Shown one piece after another: positions 51,290 through 59,702 of a DNA stretch of 64,000 nt. The notes under the pieces are model-generated. The model was not told the origin of the DNA and did no database searches. It saw only the letters and a program-made list of their open reading frames with translations. The stretch lies in contig NZ_AP014724.1 of the NCBI RefSeq assembly GCF_001548055.1, positions 868,001 through 932,000 on the forward strand. The letters run 5' to 3'. This stretch comes from Sulfurospirillum cavolei (GTDB taxonomy: Bacteria; Campylobacterota; Campylobacteria; Campylobacterales; Sulfurospirillaceae). Both the position numbers and the translations under genes were made by a program. Numbering within the stretch: the first letter of the stretch is position 1; every line of letters starts with the position of its first letter.

Positions 51290-52435
51290 TTGCGTTTGAA
51301 AATCCACGATATTCTCTTCATCGGTGCGGGGGCGAGTGCGCTGATGGCGGCTTCGCAGTTGCAAGGACGCGACGTGGCGCTTGTGGACTCTAACCCCAAA
51401 ATAGGTATGAAACTGCTGATCTCGGGTGGTGGAAAATGCAATCTCACGAATCGTTTTGCCACGGCTGAGAACTATCTGGGCGATGCAGGGTTTATCGCGC
51501 CTATTTTAAAAGCGTTTGATGCGAACTCGACGCTTTTGTTTGCCAAAGAGCATCGCCTTGCGTTAGAAGAGCGTGCGCACGGACAGATGTTTTGTGCGAA
51601 CAGTGCGAAAGATCTGGTCTCCATTTTTGGGCGATTGACCGCGTTTTGCACCTTTTATTTGCAGACAAACGTTTTACATGTAAAGAAAGAGAAGCACTTT
51701 GTGGTGCAGACAAACAAGGGTGAAATTTACGCTCAAAAGCTTGTGGTCGCAAGCGGTGGGCTAAGCTATGCCAGCATCGGTGCGAGCGATATTGGCTACA
51801 AGGTCGCCGAACATTTTGGGCACACGCTCATCACACCTTCTCCTGCCCTTGTGGGTTTGACGCTTCAAAAAGAGCAATTTTGGATGAAAGAGCTCAGCGG
51901 TATTGCCATCCCCGTGGTGTTCCATGTCGAGGGAAAACGCTTTCGCGAGAACCTGCTGTTTGCCCACAAAGGTATCAGTGGACCTGCTGTTTTAAGCGGT
52001 TCGTTGTACTGGAAAAAAGGGGCGGTTTGCATCGACTTTTTACCCGATGTCAAAAGCATGGAATCTTTGTTTAAAGCACACCGTCAAAAGCAAATCAGCA
52101 CGGCACTTCCTCTTCCCAAACGTTTTACCAAGGCTTTTTTAGAAGCACTGGGTCTGGAAGATAAAACCATCGCAAAACTAACCCCCAGTGAGCGTGAGAG
52201 CATTGCTTCCCTAAAAGCCTACACATTCGCACCTGCGGGCAATTTTGGCTACACCAAAGCTGAAGTCACCCGAGGTGGTGTTTCGACTTTCGAAATTGAC
52301 GATTTAACGATGCAAAGTCGTTTGTGCGAGGGGCTTTATTTTTTAGGCGAGGTTGTTGACGTGACCGGAGAACTCGGCGGATTTAATTTCCAATGGGCAT
52401 TTGCTTCCGCAATGCAGTTTGTAAAAAATTTTTGA
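51290..52435 (+). CDS. HI0933/YhiN-family NAD(P)/FAD-dependent oxidoreductase
   Basis: 381 residues, probably from TTG 51290; the local ATG at 51282 is out of frame. FAD-binding IGAGASALMAASQ and SGGGKCNLTN are YhiN signatures; AGNFGYTKAEVTRGGVSTFE and the C-terminal GELGGFNFQWAFASA complete the family pattern. Its substrate is unknown. A perfect TTACATGTAA is inside at 51674. Confidence 0.88.
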   Translation: MRLKIHDILFIGAGASALMAASQLQGRDVALVDSNPKIGMKLLISGGGKCNLTNRFATAENYLGDAGFIAPILKAFDANSTLLFAKEHRLALEERAHGQMFCANSAKDLVSIFGRLTAFCTFYLQTNVLHVKKEKHFVVQTNKGEIYAQKLVVASGGLSYASIGASDIGYKVAEHFGHTLITPSPALVGLTLQKEQFWMKELSGIAIPVVFHVEGKRFRENLLFAHKGISGPAVLSGSLYWKKGAVCIDFLPDVKSMESLFKAHRQKQISTALPLPKRFTKAFLEALGLEDKTIAKLTPSERESIASLKAYTFAPAGNFGYTKAEVTRGGVSTFEIDDLTMQSRLCEGLYFLGEVVDVTGELGGFNFQWAFASAMQFVKNF

Positions 52436-52463
52436 TACAATAGCGCAAATGCGAGGGGTAACC

Positions 52464-55082
52464 GTGATACATACGATCGTTCAACGACTCAATCAACCTA
52501 AAATCGTTTTGGTATCGGTTTTTATAAGTACGTTTGTTTTACTTTCTTTGGTCGTGTACCGCTTGCATACCTTTGAACTCGATACCGAACGAAAACAAGT
52601 TGAAGCCATTGCAACAAACTACGGATATGATATTCGGTCGATGTTGGAAAGAGCACTTTCATCGACGTATATGCTTCAAGCCCTGCTTAATGAAAACAAC
52701 CATACCCGTATTGAAAATTTTGAGAGTGTCGCCAACGATATTTTGCCTTTTTATCCCGGCGTTATCGAGCTAGCGATCGCCCCTAAAGGTATCATTCAAC
52801 AAGTCGCGCCCTTGAGGGGTAACGAAAAAGCGTTAGGGCTTAACCTCTTTGAAACGGCTTCACAGCAAACCGAAGCGCTCTTGGCCAAAGAGACGGGAAG
52901 TTTAACGCTGGCAGGTCCCTTTAATCTGGTTCAAGGCGGCGTCGGACTTGCCGGACGGTTGCCGATTTTTGAAACTCAAGACCAAAAAGAGACGTTTTGG
53001 GGGTTTGCCGTGGTGATTATTCGTATCTCGGAGATTTTCGAGACGGTTAAAGCGGCCTCGTTAGGCGGAGAAACGATGGCGTACGAAGTCTGGCGGATTG
53101 AGCCGCAAAGCCGCGAAAAACAAGTCATCTATGCTTCCGACGCTTCGAGCTTGACGCATCCGATCGAACACGGTTTCGACGTTCCTAACGGTCGATGGAT
53201 GATTCACATGTCGCCGCATCGAGGCTGGGGCGACGCTTCGGCGTTGATGCTGCGTGAGTTGATCGTGTTGGCATTTTCACTTTTATCGGCGTATATGGCA
53301 AAGTTTTTCGTCGATTTGCGTATCGCCAAAAAAGCTTTGGAAACGAGAATTATTCAAACCCACAACGAAAAAGAGATTCTTGAACAGCGTTTATCGACGC
53401 TTTTAGATGCCGTTCCCGATTTGGTTTTTTTAAAAAATCCCGAGGGCGTTTACCTGTTTTGCAATCGAGCTTTCGAAAAATTGTACGGCGTTAAAGAAGC
53501 CGATATGATGGGAAAAACGGATTATGATTTTGTCGATAAACAAGCGGCGGATTTTTTTAGAACCAACGATTTGATCGCGATCGATGCTCAAACATCGGTG
53601 ACTAACGAAGAAGAACTTTGCTTTAAAGAAGACGGCTACAACGGGTTGTTCGAGACGATCAAAACGCCGATGTACGATACCAAAGGCGAGCTTATCGGCG
53701 TTTTGGGAATCGCTCGGGACATTACGGCGCGTAGGGAAAACGAAGTCAAATTGGAGCGTTTAGAATACTTTGATCCTTTAACGTCCCTTCCCAATAAAGT
53801 GCAATTGCATTTACGCCTCGAACACGATCTTTTGATGATGGAAAAGAAACACGAGCAATTGGCGGTTTTATTTATCGACTTCGATCATTTTAAAAACATT
53901 AACGATACGTTAGGACATGCATTCGGCGACGAATTGCTCATCAAGGTCTCCAAGCGGCTTAAAAGCCTCATTCGTCCCGTCGATACGCTTTCAAGACAAG
54001 GCGGGGACGAGTTTGTGATGGTCTTGCCCAGCGTGCGCGTCGACGATGCGGTGCATACGGCAAAACGCGTGTTGCAGACGATTGAGCAGCCGATCGTTTT
54101 GCAAGAACACGAACTCGTGATTACCGCTTCGATCGGTATCGCGTTGTATCCTAACGACGGAAAAGACGTTGAGAGCTTGTTTAAAAGTGCCGATGCCGCG
54201 ATGTATTTAGCAAAAAAAGACGGCAGGAACAATTACCGCTTTTTTACCTCCGAAATTCAAAGCCGTTCGGCACGCCTTTTAAGCCTTGAAAATGCCTTGC
54301 GTTACGCGCACACGCGAGGGGAATTAAGCCTTCATTATCAGCCGCAAATTTCGTTGCAAGAGGGGACGATCGTCGGCGTTGAAGCTCTGTTGCGATGGAC
54401 GCATCCTGAACTTGGGACGATTTCTCCCGCCGAATTTATTCCGATTGCCGAAGAGAGCGGGCAAATTTTGTTGATCGGCGAGTGGGTGATGCGAAGTGCG
54501 GCAATGCGGATGAAACAGTGGATCGAGGCGGGATTTTCTCCGATTAGCGTGGCGGTAAACCTCTCGGCGGTACAGTTTCACCATACGCACCTGTCGCATT
54601 TGGTCGGAACGATTTTGGACGAGGTAAAGCTTCCGGCGGAGTATTTGGAGTTGGAACTGACCGAAAGCGTCGCGGCGCAAAACCCCGAACATGCCATTGC
54701 AACGATGAATGCGCTTGTCGCGCAAGGCATACGGCTTTCGATCGACGATTTCGGTACGGGATATTCGTCGTTAAGTTATTTGAAGCGTTTTAAAGTCTAT
54801 AAACTCAAAATCGATCAATCGTTTATTCGCGATATTCACAGCGATCCTGAAGATAAAGAGATTGTTAAGACGATTATCGCCTTAGGAAAAAGCTTGGGGT
54901 TGAAGGTTATTGCCGAGGGCGTTGAAACGCAAGAGCAGCTTGATTTTCTCAAAGAACACGGGTGCGACGAAGCTCAAGGGTACTACTTTAGTAAACCCTT
55001 AAGCGTAGAAGATCTCGAAGCGTTACGCTTGCATCCCGAAATTATAGAACGTAAGAACAACAATAATCCGCAAACGTCGTGA
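52464..55082 (+). CDS. CHASE-PAS-GGDEF-EAL cyclic-di-GMP protein
   Basis: 872 residues from GTG 52464, preferred to ATG 52449 because GAGGGG lies 5 bp before the GTG. Membrane helices near residues 14-35 and 265-285 frame a CHASE sensor. PAS follows (about 300-420). GGDEF has RQGGDEF with RPVD five residues before it, so both active and inhibitory sites are intact. EAL has GVEALLRW and later DDFGTGYSSL, also intact. It could make or degrade cyclic-di-GMP depending on signal. Its 3' end overlaps ppnP by 41 bp. Confidence 0.93.
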   Translation: MIHTIVQRLNQPKIVLVSVFISTFVLLSLVVYRLHTFELDTERKQVEAIATNYGYDIRSMLERALSSTYMLQALLNENNHTRIENFESVANDILPFYPGVIELAIAPKGIIQQVAPLRGNEKALGLNLFETASQQTEALLAKETGSLTLAGPFNLVQGGVGLAGRLPIFETQDQKETFWGFAVVIIRISEIFETVKAASLGGETMAYEVWRIEPQSREKQVIYASDASSLTHPIEHGFDVPNGRWMIHMSPHRGWGDASALMLRELIVLAFSLLSAYMAKFFVDLRIAKKALETRIIQTHNEKEILEQRLSTLLDAVPDLVFLKNPEGVYLFCNRAFEKLYGVKEADMMGKTDYDFVDKQAADFFRTNDLIAIDAQTSVTNEEELCFKEDGYNGLFETIKTPMYDTKGELIGVLGIARDITARRENEVKLERLEYFDPLTSLPNKVQLHLRLEHDLLMMEKKHEQLAVLFIDFDHFKNINDTLGHAFGDELLIKVSKRLKSLIRPVDTLSRQGGDEFVMVLPSVRVDDAVHTAKRVLQTIEQPIVLQEHELVITASIGIALYPNDGKDVESLFKSADAAMYLAKKDGRNNYRFFTSEIQSRSARLLSLENALRYAHTRGELSLHYQPQISLQEGTIVGVEALLRWTHPELGTISPAEFIPIAEESGQILLIGEWVMRSAAMRMKQWIEAGFSPISVAVNLSAVQFHHTHLSHLVGTILDEVKLPAEYLELELTESVAAQNPEHAIATMNALVAQGIRLSIDDFGTGYSSLSYLKRFKVYKLKIDQSFIRDIHSDPEDKEIVKTIIALGKSLGLKVIAEGVETQEQLDFLKEHGCDEAQGYYFSKPLSVEDLEALRLHPEIIERKNNNNPQTS

Positions 55083-55353
55083 CATGTAACGTAAAAGAGG
55101 AATTGGCCGGAACGCGAAACGTCGCTTCTCCGCAAATACTAAGAGGCTCTTGACGATCGGGTAACTCGACGCTTAATTCACCGCTTAAGATTTCCATCAC
55201 TTCGGCGACGCCGGTACGAAAGGTATAATCGCCTTTTTGCATAAAACCGAGCGTTTTGGTCGTTCCGTCTTCAAACTTAACGGTGCGGCTGACCACGTTT
55301 CCGTCGTAATAGACGTTGGCTTTTTTGACGACCGTAACATTGCTAAATTCCAT
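55042..55353 (-). CDS. ppnP: Pyrimidine/purine nucleoside phosphorylase PpnP (YaiE)
   Basis: 103 residues, a one-domain cupin. KANVYYDGNVVSRTV, KTLGFMQKGDYTF and EIMEILSGE-like MEILSGELSVELP are characteristic. It phosphorolyses several nucleosides. It converges on, and overlaps, the GGDEF-EAL gene. TGACATGTAA at 55080 sits at that overlap. Confidence 0.92.
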   Translation of the reverse strand: MEFSNVTVVKKANVYYDGNVVSRTVKFEDGTTKTLGFMQKGDYTFRTGVAEVMEILSGELSVELPDRQEPLSICGEATFRVPANSSFTLHVTTFADYCCSYVL

Positions 55354-55543
55354 CGTTTTCCTTTAAAGAGAGTTTTGGTATGTGAGCCTTTGAAACAAAG
55401 CTTCCAAACGAAGTTTGCGTAAAAAGCGACGCTAGGGTTAAAGGTACTTGCGCACCTGAATACTTTTTTTCTTACAAAACGTGTTTTGAAGAGCTCTATT
55501 ATAATCGTTTCGAGCTTGTAATTTCTTTTTCATGCTCTTTGTA

Positions 55544-55549
55544 TATAAT
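55544..55549 (+). promoter_or_regulatory. Probable -10 box of the carbonic anhydrase gene
   Basis: TATAAT in TGTATATAATGACG, 29 bp upstream of the ATG, which has CGAGGAG before it. The 225-bp gap from 55354 holds no other gene I can support. Confidence 0.5.
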
Positions 55550-55578
55550 GACGTCGTTGAAACTACCGAGGAGCGACG

Positions 55579-56223
55579 ATGAAAATAGCGGATTTGATAA
55601 GCGGTTACGAGAAGTTTAAAGACACGAAGTTTAAAAAATACGAAAATAAGTTTATAGACTTGGTAAAAAACGGACAAAAGCCTAAAGTTCTTTTTATTGC
55701 GTGCAGCGATTCGCGCGTTGACCCGACTTTGATTACCGATGCGGCTCCGGGAGAGTTGTTTGTTTTACGCAATATCGGCAATTTCGTGCCGCCGTTTGCG
55801 CCGGACGATGATTATCACGCGACGGCGGCGGGAATCGAATATGCCGTTTCGGTTTTGGGCGTGAGCGATATTATCGTGTGCGGTCACTCGCATTGCGGGG
55901 CGATCGAGACGATGTATACGAAAATTACCGACATTAATTTAGTACATGTCAAAAAGTGGTTGCAATTAGGGCTCGATGCTAAAAACTACGTGGAGGCCAA
56001 GCTGGGTCAAAACATCGACCATGCCAAACGTTTGGAATTGACGGAAAAAATCTCGCTTTTATTTCAGTCCAAAAATTTGCTAACGTATCCGGACGTCGAA
56101 CGACGCGTGAATGAAGGAGAGCTTTTTATTCGTTCGTGGTATTACCATTTGGAAACGGGCGAATTGGAGTATTTCAATACCGAAACGGGCGAGTTTGAGC
56201 CCATGCTCGGATGCGAGGGTTGA
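55579..56223 (+). CDS. Beta-class carbonic anhydrase
   Basis: 214 residues. Zinc ligands are Cys42 in ACSDSRVDP and His103/Cys106 in CGHSHCGA; Asp44 and Arg46 form the catalytic dyad. AAGIEYAVSVLGV and GELFVLRNIGNF are family segments. It hydrates CO2 in the cytoplasm, useful for carboxylating enzymes. It overlaps the next gene by one base. Confidence 0.95.
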   Translation: MKIADLISGYEKFKDTKFKKYENKFIDLVKNGQKPKVLFIACSDSRVDPTLITDAAPGELFVLRNIGNFVPPFAPDDDYHATAAGIEYAVSVLGVSDIIVCGHSHCGAIETMYTKITDINLVHVKKWLQLGLDAKNYVEAKLGQNIDHAKRLELTEKISLLFQSKNLLTYPDVERRVNEGELFIRSWYYHLETGELEYFNTETGEFEPMLGCEG

Positions 56224-57155
56224 TGCGTTTTTTGTGGCTTCTTTGTCCTTTAGTGCTAGGAGCACTCGAGTTTAAAGTCGCCAATTATAACGTCGAAAAT
56301 TTGTTCGACGCCAGCGTTCAAGGCGGCGAATACCAAGAGTATATCCCCAATGCCAAACACGGTTGGAACGAAGCGATGCTTCGCATCAAAATCGCCAATC
56401 TTGCACGCGTCATACGCGATATCGACGCGGACGTGATCGCCTTGGAAGAGGTTGAAAACCAAGCGGTTTTGGAGCGTTTAAACGCCGCGCTCGGCGATAA
56501 AGCGTATGCGTTCGTGTTTTATCCCAAGAAAAAAGAGCGCGTAAGCGTCGAAACGGCACTGCTTTCGCGTTTTGCGATCGAAAAGACGCAAACGTTTTGG
56601 TTACCCGACCAAGCCCGAGGCATTCACAAACTTTCCCTACGCGTCGGTGCGTATCCGCTCACGCTTTACGTGAGCCACTGGCCGGCGTATAAAGAAAAAG
56701 AGGATGAACGGCTTGTCTATGCGAAAACCTTGCACAACCTCTTAGAACAGGACAAAAACGCCGAAGTCATCGTGATGGGCGATTTAAATTCGCCGTATCA
56801 GGAGCGCAAAGGGCATTGGGGCATGGGGCTCTCAACGTTTTTAAAAGCCGGCGATAAAAACGCTCCGTTGTATAACTTGTGGTACGATCTGCCTCAAAAT
56901 GCGCGTTATTCGCATAGTTACGGCAAAGAAAAAGAGACTTTAGATCATATTATCGTCTCTAAAACGCTTTTCGACCGCCAAAAAATCGAGTACGTTCCGT
57001 TTTCGATGCGGGTCTTTATTGCGCCTTACATGTTAGACGAAAAAGGAAATCCCAATCGCTGGCAAATCAGCGACCGAGGACGAGGACAACACCTCGGTAT
57101 CGGTTATTCCGATCACTTTCCGATAACTGCGATTTTCCATACGCCAAAAGAGTAA
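56223..57155 (+). CDS. Exported endonuclease/exonuclease/phosphatase-family protein
   Basis: 310 residues from ATG 56223, giving a short signal peptide (MRFLWLLCPLVLGALE). FKVANYNVENLFD, VIALEEVENQAVLERL, VSHWPAYKE, VMGDLNSP and the C-terminal YSDHFPITA are the catalytic EEP/DNase-I-like motifs (Asn, Glu, His, Asp, His). It may act as a periplasmic nuclease or phosphodiesterase. It is translationally coupled to the carbonic anhydrase gene. Confidence 0.87.
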   Translation: MRFLWLLCPLVLGALEFKVANYNVENLFDASVQGGEYQEYIPNAKHGWNEAMLRIKIANLARVIRDIDADVIALEEVENQAVLERLNAALGDKAYAFVFYPKKKERVSVETALLSRFAIEKTQTFWLPDQARGIHKLSLRVGAYPLTLYVSHWPAYKEKEDERLVYAKTLHNLLEQDKNAEVIVMGDLNSPYQERKGHWGMGLSTFLKAGDKNAPLYNLWYDLPQNARYSHSYGKEKETLDHIIVSKTLFDRQKIEYVPFSMRVFIAPYMLDEKGNPNRWQISDRGRGQHLGIGYSDHFPITAIFHTPKE

Positions 57156-57229
57156 TTTTAAAAAATAACACGTTTCTAAGTGCCTTCTTTTTATAGTTAT
57201 ACCTTATAAATGAGATAAAAGGATACGAT

Positions 57230-57433
57230 ATGAGATGTGCGGAAAAACTTCAACGTTTGATGATGGCAGCGGTACTTTTTATCGCATGTTGCTTGATGAG
57301 TGCCGGCTCGATTTACGGTACGATCCTCTTAGGCTTCGTGATCGCAATGATCGTCGTTTGGGCGATTACCGATTTTTGCCCTTCGATTTGGCTTTTAAGC
57401 AAGTGGGTCGGGCATTGTAAATCCAAAGCCTAA
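57230..57433 (+). CDS. Small membrane protein, DUF2892/YgaP-like, 67 aa
   Basis: Two membrane helices (LQRLMMAAVLFIACCLMSAG and ILLGFVIAMIVVWAITDF) followed by CPSIWLL. The pattern 'helix, helix, x-FCP-x-x-x-LL' is that of DUF2892 proteins. ATG 57230 has AAAGGAT upstream. Function unknown. A TGACATGTAA lies 15 bp after its stop. Confidence 0.75.
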   Translation: MRCAEKLQRLMMAAVLFIACCLMSAGSIYGTILLGFVIAMIVVWAITDFCPSIWLLSKWVGHCKSKA

Positions 57434-57521
57434 GGCGTTTGCGACCTTGACATGTAAAAGGACGATTTAACCAACTCTTGGTTACAATAAACCTAAATTA
57501 TTTACATGTAAAGGTCGATCG

Positions 57522-59573
57522 ATGATCAAACCCCTTTTAATTGAAATAGGCGTCGAAGAGCTTCCCGCCGTTCCCTTCTTAAAAGAACTTCCCAACATTG
57601 AAAAACTCTGGCTCGATATTTTAGAAAAAAACGCTTTGGCGTGCGAATTTCAATTTTACTATACGCCGCGTCGTCTCGTCTTGTGGCATCAAGCGTTTCC
57701 TACCGAACAAGAAGCGCGTGAAGAAGAGTTTTTCGGCGCACCTTTAAACGTTGCGTTTAAAGACGGCGAACCGACTCCTGCGGCACTCAGTTTTGCTAAA
57801 AAGTGCGGCGTCGATTTTAGTGAAATCGCCCAAGGCGAAAAAGACGGTAAAACGGTTCTTTACTACAAAAAAACCGTTGAAGGACAAGCGAGTCAACACT
57901 TGCTCAAGGGGATGATCGAGACGTTTCTCAAAGGGCTCAATTTCGGTAAATCGATGCGTTGGGGCTTTTTAGAGGAGCATTTTATTCGTCCGATTCGTTG
58001 GATCGGATGTATGCTCGGAGACGAACATGTGAGCTTTTCGCTCTTCGGTGTCGAGTCGACGCCGTTTTCGTATCCGCATCGAACGGTTTCGTACGAACCT
58101 TTTGCTTACATGTTTGCGGGTGATTATTTCGAGCGATTGGAAAAGCGCGGCGTCGTATTGTATCCGCACAAACGCGAAGCGATTATTTTGGATGACTTTA
58201 AAGCGATCGAAGCCAAAGAAGGCGTTCATATCGAAATTGATGCGGATCTTTTGGCGGAAGTCGTTGCGATCACGGAGTATCCCAAAGCATTGATCGGTTC
58301 GTTTGAAGAGCGTTTTTTACAATTGCCTCCCGAAGTCATTATTACGTCGATGAAAGAGAATCAACGCTATTTCCCCGTCTTTAAAGAGGGCAAACTGAGC
58401 AATCGTTTTATCGTCGTTTCCAACGCGATCAGCGACGATTACGATTTGATCGTTAAGGGCAACGAAAAAGTGCTTCGTGCTCGCCTTTCCGACGCGCTTT
58501 TCTTTTGGGAAAACGACCTCAAAAACGGTCTTCGTTACGAAGGATTGAGCGATATTACCTACCTTGAAGGCTTAGGATCGCTTTTGGATAAAGAGCTTCG
58601 CGAAAAAACGATTGCCGATTATTTGACGCACCGATACGCATCGACGCTTTTAGCCCAACATGCGCCGATCGACGAGGCGACTTTAAACGCTTTGATGCAC
58701 AAAGCCGTGATGTACTCTAAAAGCGATTTGCTCTCGGAGATGGTGTACGAGTTTACGGAGCTTCAAGGTTTGATGGGCTACTACTATGCGACGGCGGCGG
58801 GCGAAGAGCCTCTTGTGGCGTTGGCGTTGAGGGAACAATACCTTCCCAATTCCGAAGAGAGTGCTCTTCCGAGCACGCTTTTTAGTGCTATTGTCGCGTT
58901 GGCGTATAAATTGGATTCGTTGATTGCGCTCTTTAGCATTCAAAAAATTCCGACGGGCAATAAAGACCCTTATGCGCTTCGACGTGCGGTCAACGGCATT
59001 ATTAAAATCGTCTTGGATCAACGCATCGCGTTTGATATTAAAAACGATTTGCAGGCTTTGGCGCAAGGGTATCGTCCGTTTGATTTTGCCGTGTTGGAAA
59101 ACTTCTTTTTGGAGCGTTTATACCAGTTCTTCGACGTCAATCCTTCGATTATCACGGCGGTTATCGATAGCGGAGAACGGGACGTCGTTCGTCTTGCCGA
59201 CAAGATCAAAGCTTTATCTTCGATCGCGACGAGCGAAGGATTTAAAGAGATGTTCTCGACTTTCAAAAGGGTCGCGAACATCATCAAAAATATGCACCTA
59301 ACGAACGAGCTTCGTATCGACGAAGCGTTATTTGACGACGCGCACGAAACAGCGCTTTTTCAGGCGTTTCAAGCCCTCAATGCACAACATTACGCTTCGT
59401 ACGAAGAGCACCTCGACGCGCTTTTTGGACTCAAACCCGCTATCGACGCCTTTTTCGATAACGTCATGGTCAACACGGACGATCTTGCGCGAAGAACCAA
59501 TCGTCAAAACCTGATCGCTTCTATTTATCTTGCGTTTAAATCTATCGCGGATATTAAAGAAATTAGCATTTAA
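57522..59573 (+). CDS. glyS: Glycyl-tRNA synthetase beta subunit
   Basis: 683 residues. LLIEIGVEELPAVPFL is the GlyS N-terminus; YYTPRRLVLW, GLNFGKSMRWG and FPVFKEGKLSNRFI-like segments follow. The C-terminal HD/anticodon-binding region ends RRTNRQNLIASIYLAFKS-like. It works with GlyQ, not in this window. Its ribosome site AAAGG is the right edge of the TTACATGTAA at 57502. Confidence 0.96.
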   Translation: MIKPLLIEIGVEELPAVPFLKELPNIEKLWLDILEKNALACEFQFYYTPRRLVLWHQAFPTEQEAREEEFFGAPLNVAFKDGEPTPAALSFAKKCGVDFSEIAQGEKDGKTVLYYKKTVEGQASQHLLKGMIETFLKGLNFGKSMRWGFLEEHFIRPIRWIGCMLGDEHVSFSLFGVESTPFSYPHRTVSYEPFAYMFAGDYFERLEKRGVVLYPHKREAIILDDFKAIEAKEGVHIEIDADLLAEVVAITEYPKALIGSFEERFLQLPPEVIITSMKENQRYFPVFKEGKLSNRFIVVSNAISDDYDLIVKGNEKVLRARLSDALFFWENDLKNGLRYEGLSDITYLEGLGSLLDKELREKTIADYLTHRYASTLLAQHAPIDEATLNALMHKAVMYSKSDLLSEMVYEFTELQGLMGYYYATAAGEEPLVALALREQYLPNSEESALPSTLFSAIVALAYKLDSLIALFSIQKIPTGNKDPYALRRAVNGIIKIVLDQRIAFDIKNDLQALAQGYRPFDFAVLENFFLERLYQFFDVNPSIITAVIDSGERDVVRLADKIKALSSIATSEGFKEMFSTFKRVANIIKNMHLTNELRIDEALFDDAHETALFQAFQALNAQHYASYEEHLDALFGLKPAIDAFFDNVMVNTDDLARRTNRQNLIASIYLAFKSIADIKEISI

Positions 59574-59579
59574 CCCTTG

Positions 59580-59607
59580 ACGAGGAGATACGCTCTCCTC
59601 GTTTTTT
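59580..59607 (+). terminator. Rho-independent terminator of glyS
   Basis: ACGAGGAGA (59580-59588) and TCTCCTCGT (59594-59602) form a perfect 9-bp stem with a 5-nt loop, followed by TTTTTT. It lies 7 bp after the glyS stop. The rest of the 129-bp gap is A/T-rich and should hold the next promoter. Confidence 0.85.
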
Positions 59608-59702
59608 CTTCCTCTTTTTCCTCTTAAATCGTTGCTTAAGCTTTGTTGGGGCATAATTGGTAAAATTATTTTTACTAAATTAAAAAAAGATGACAAAAAA
59701 AG

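Noticed and set aside
55438-55677. 79-codon minus-strand frame upstream of carbonic anhydrase
   Set aside because: It covers the carbonic anhydrase promoter and first codons and shows no ribosome site or recognisable protein.
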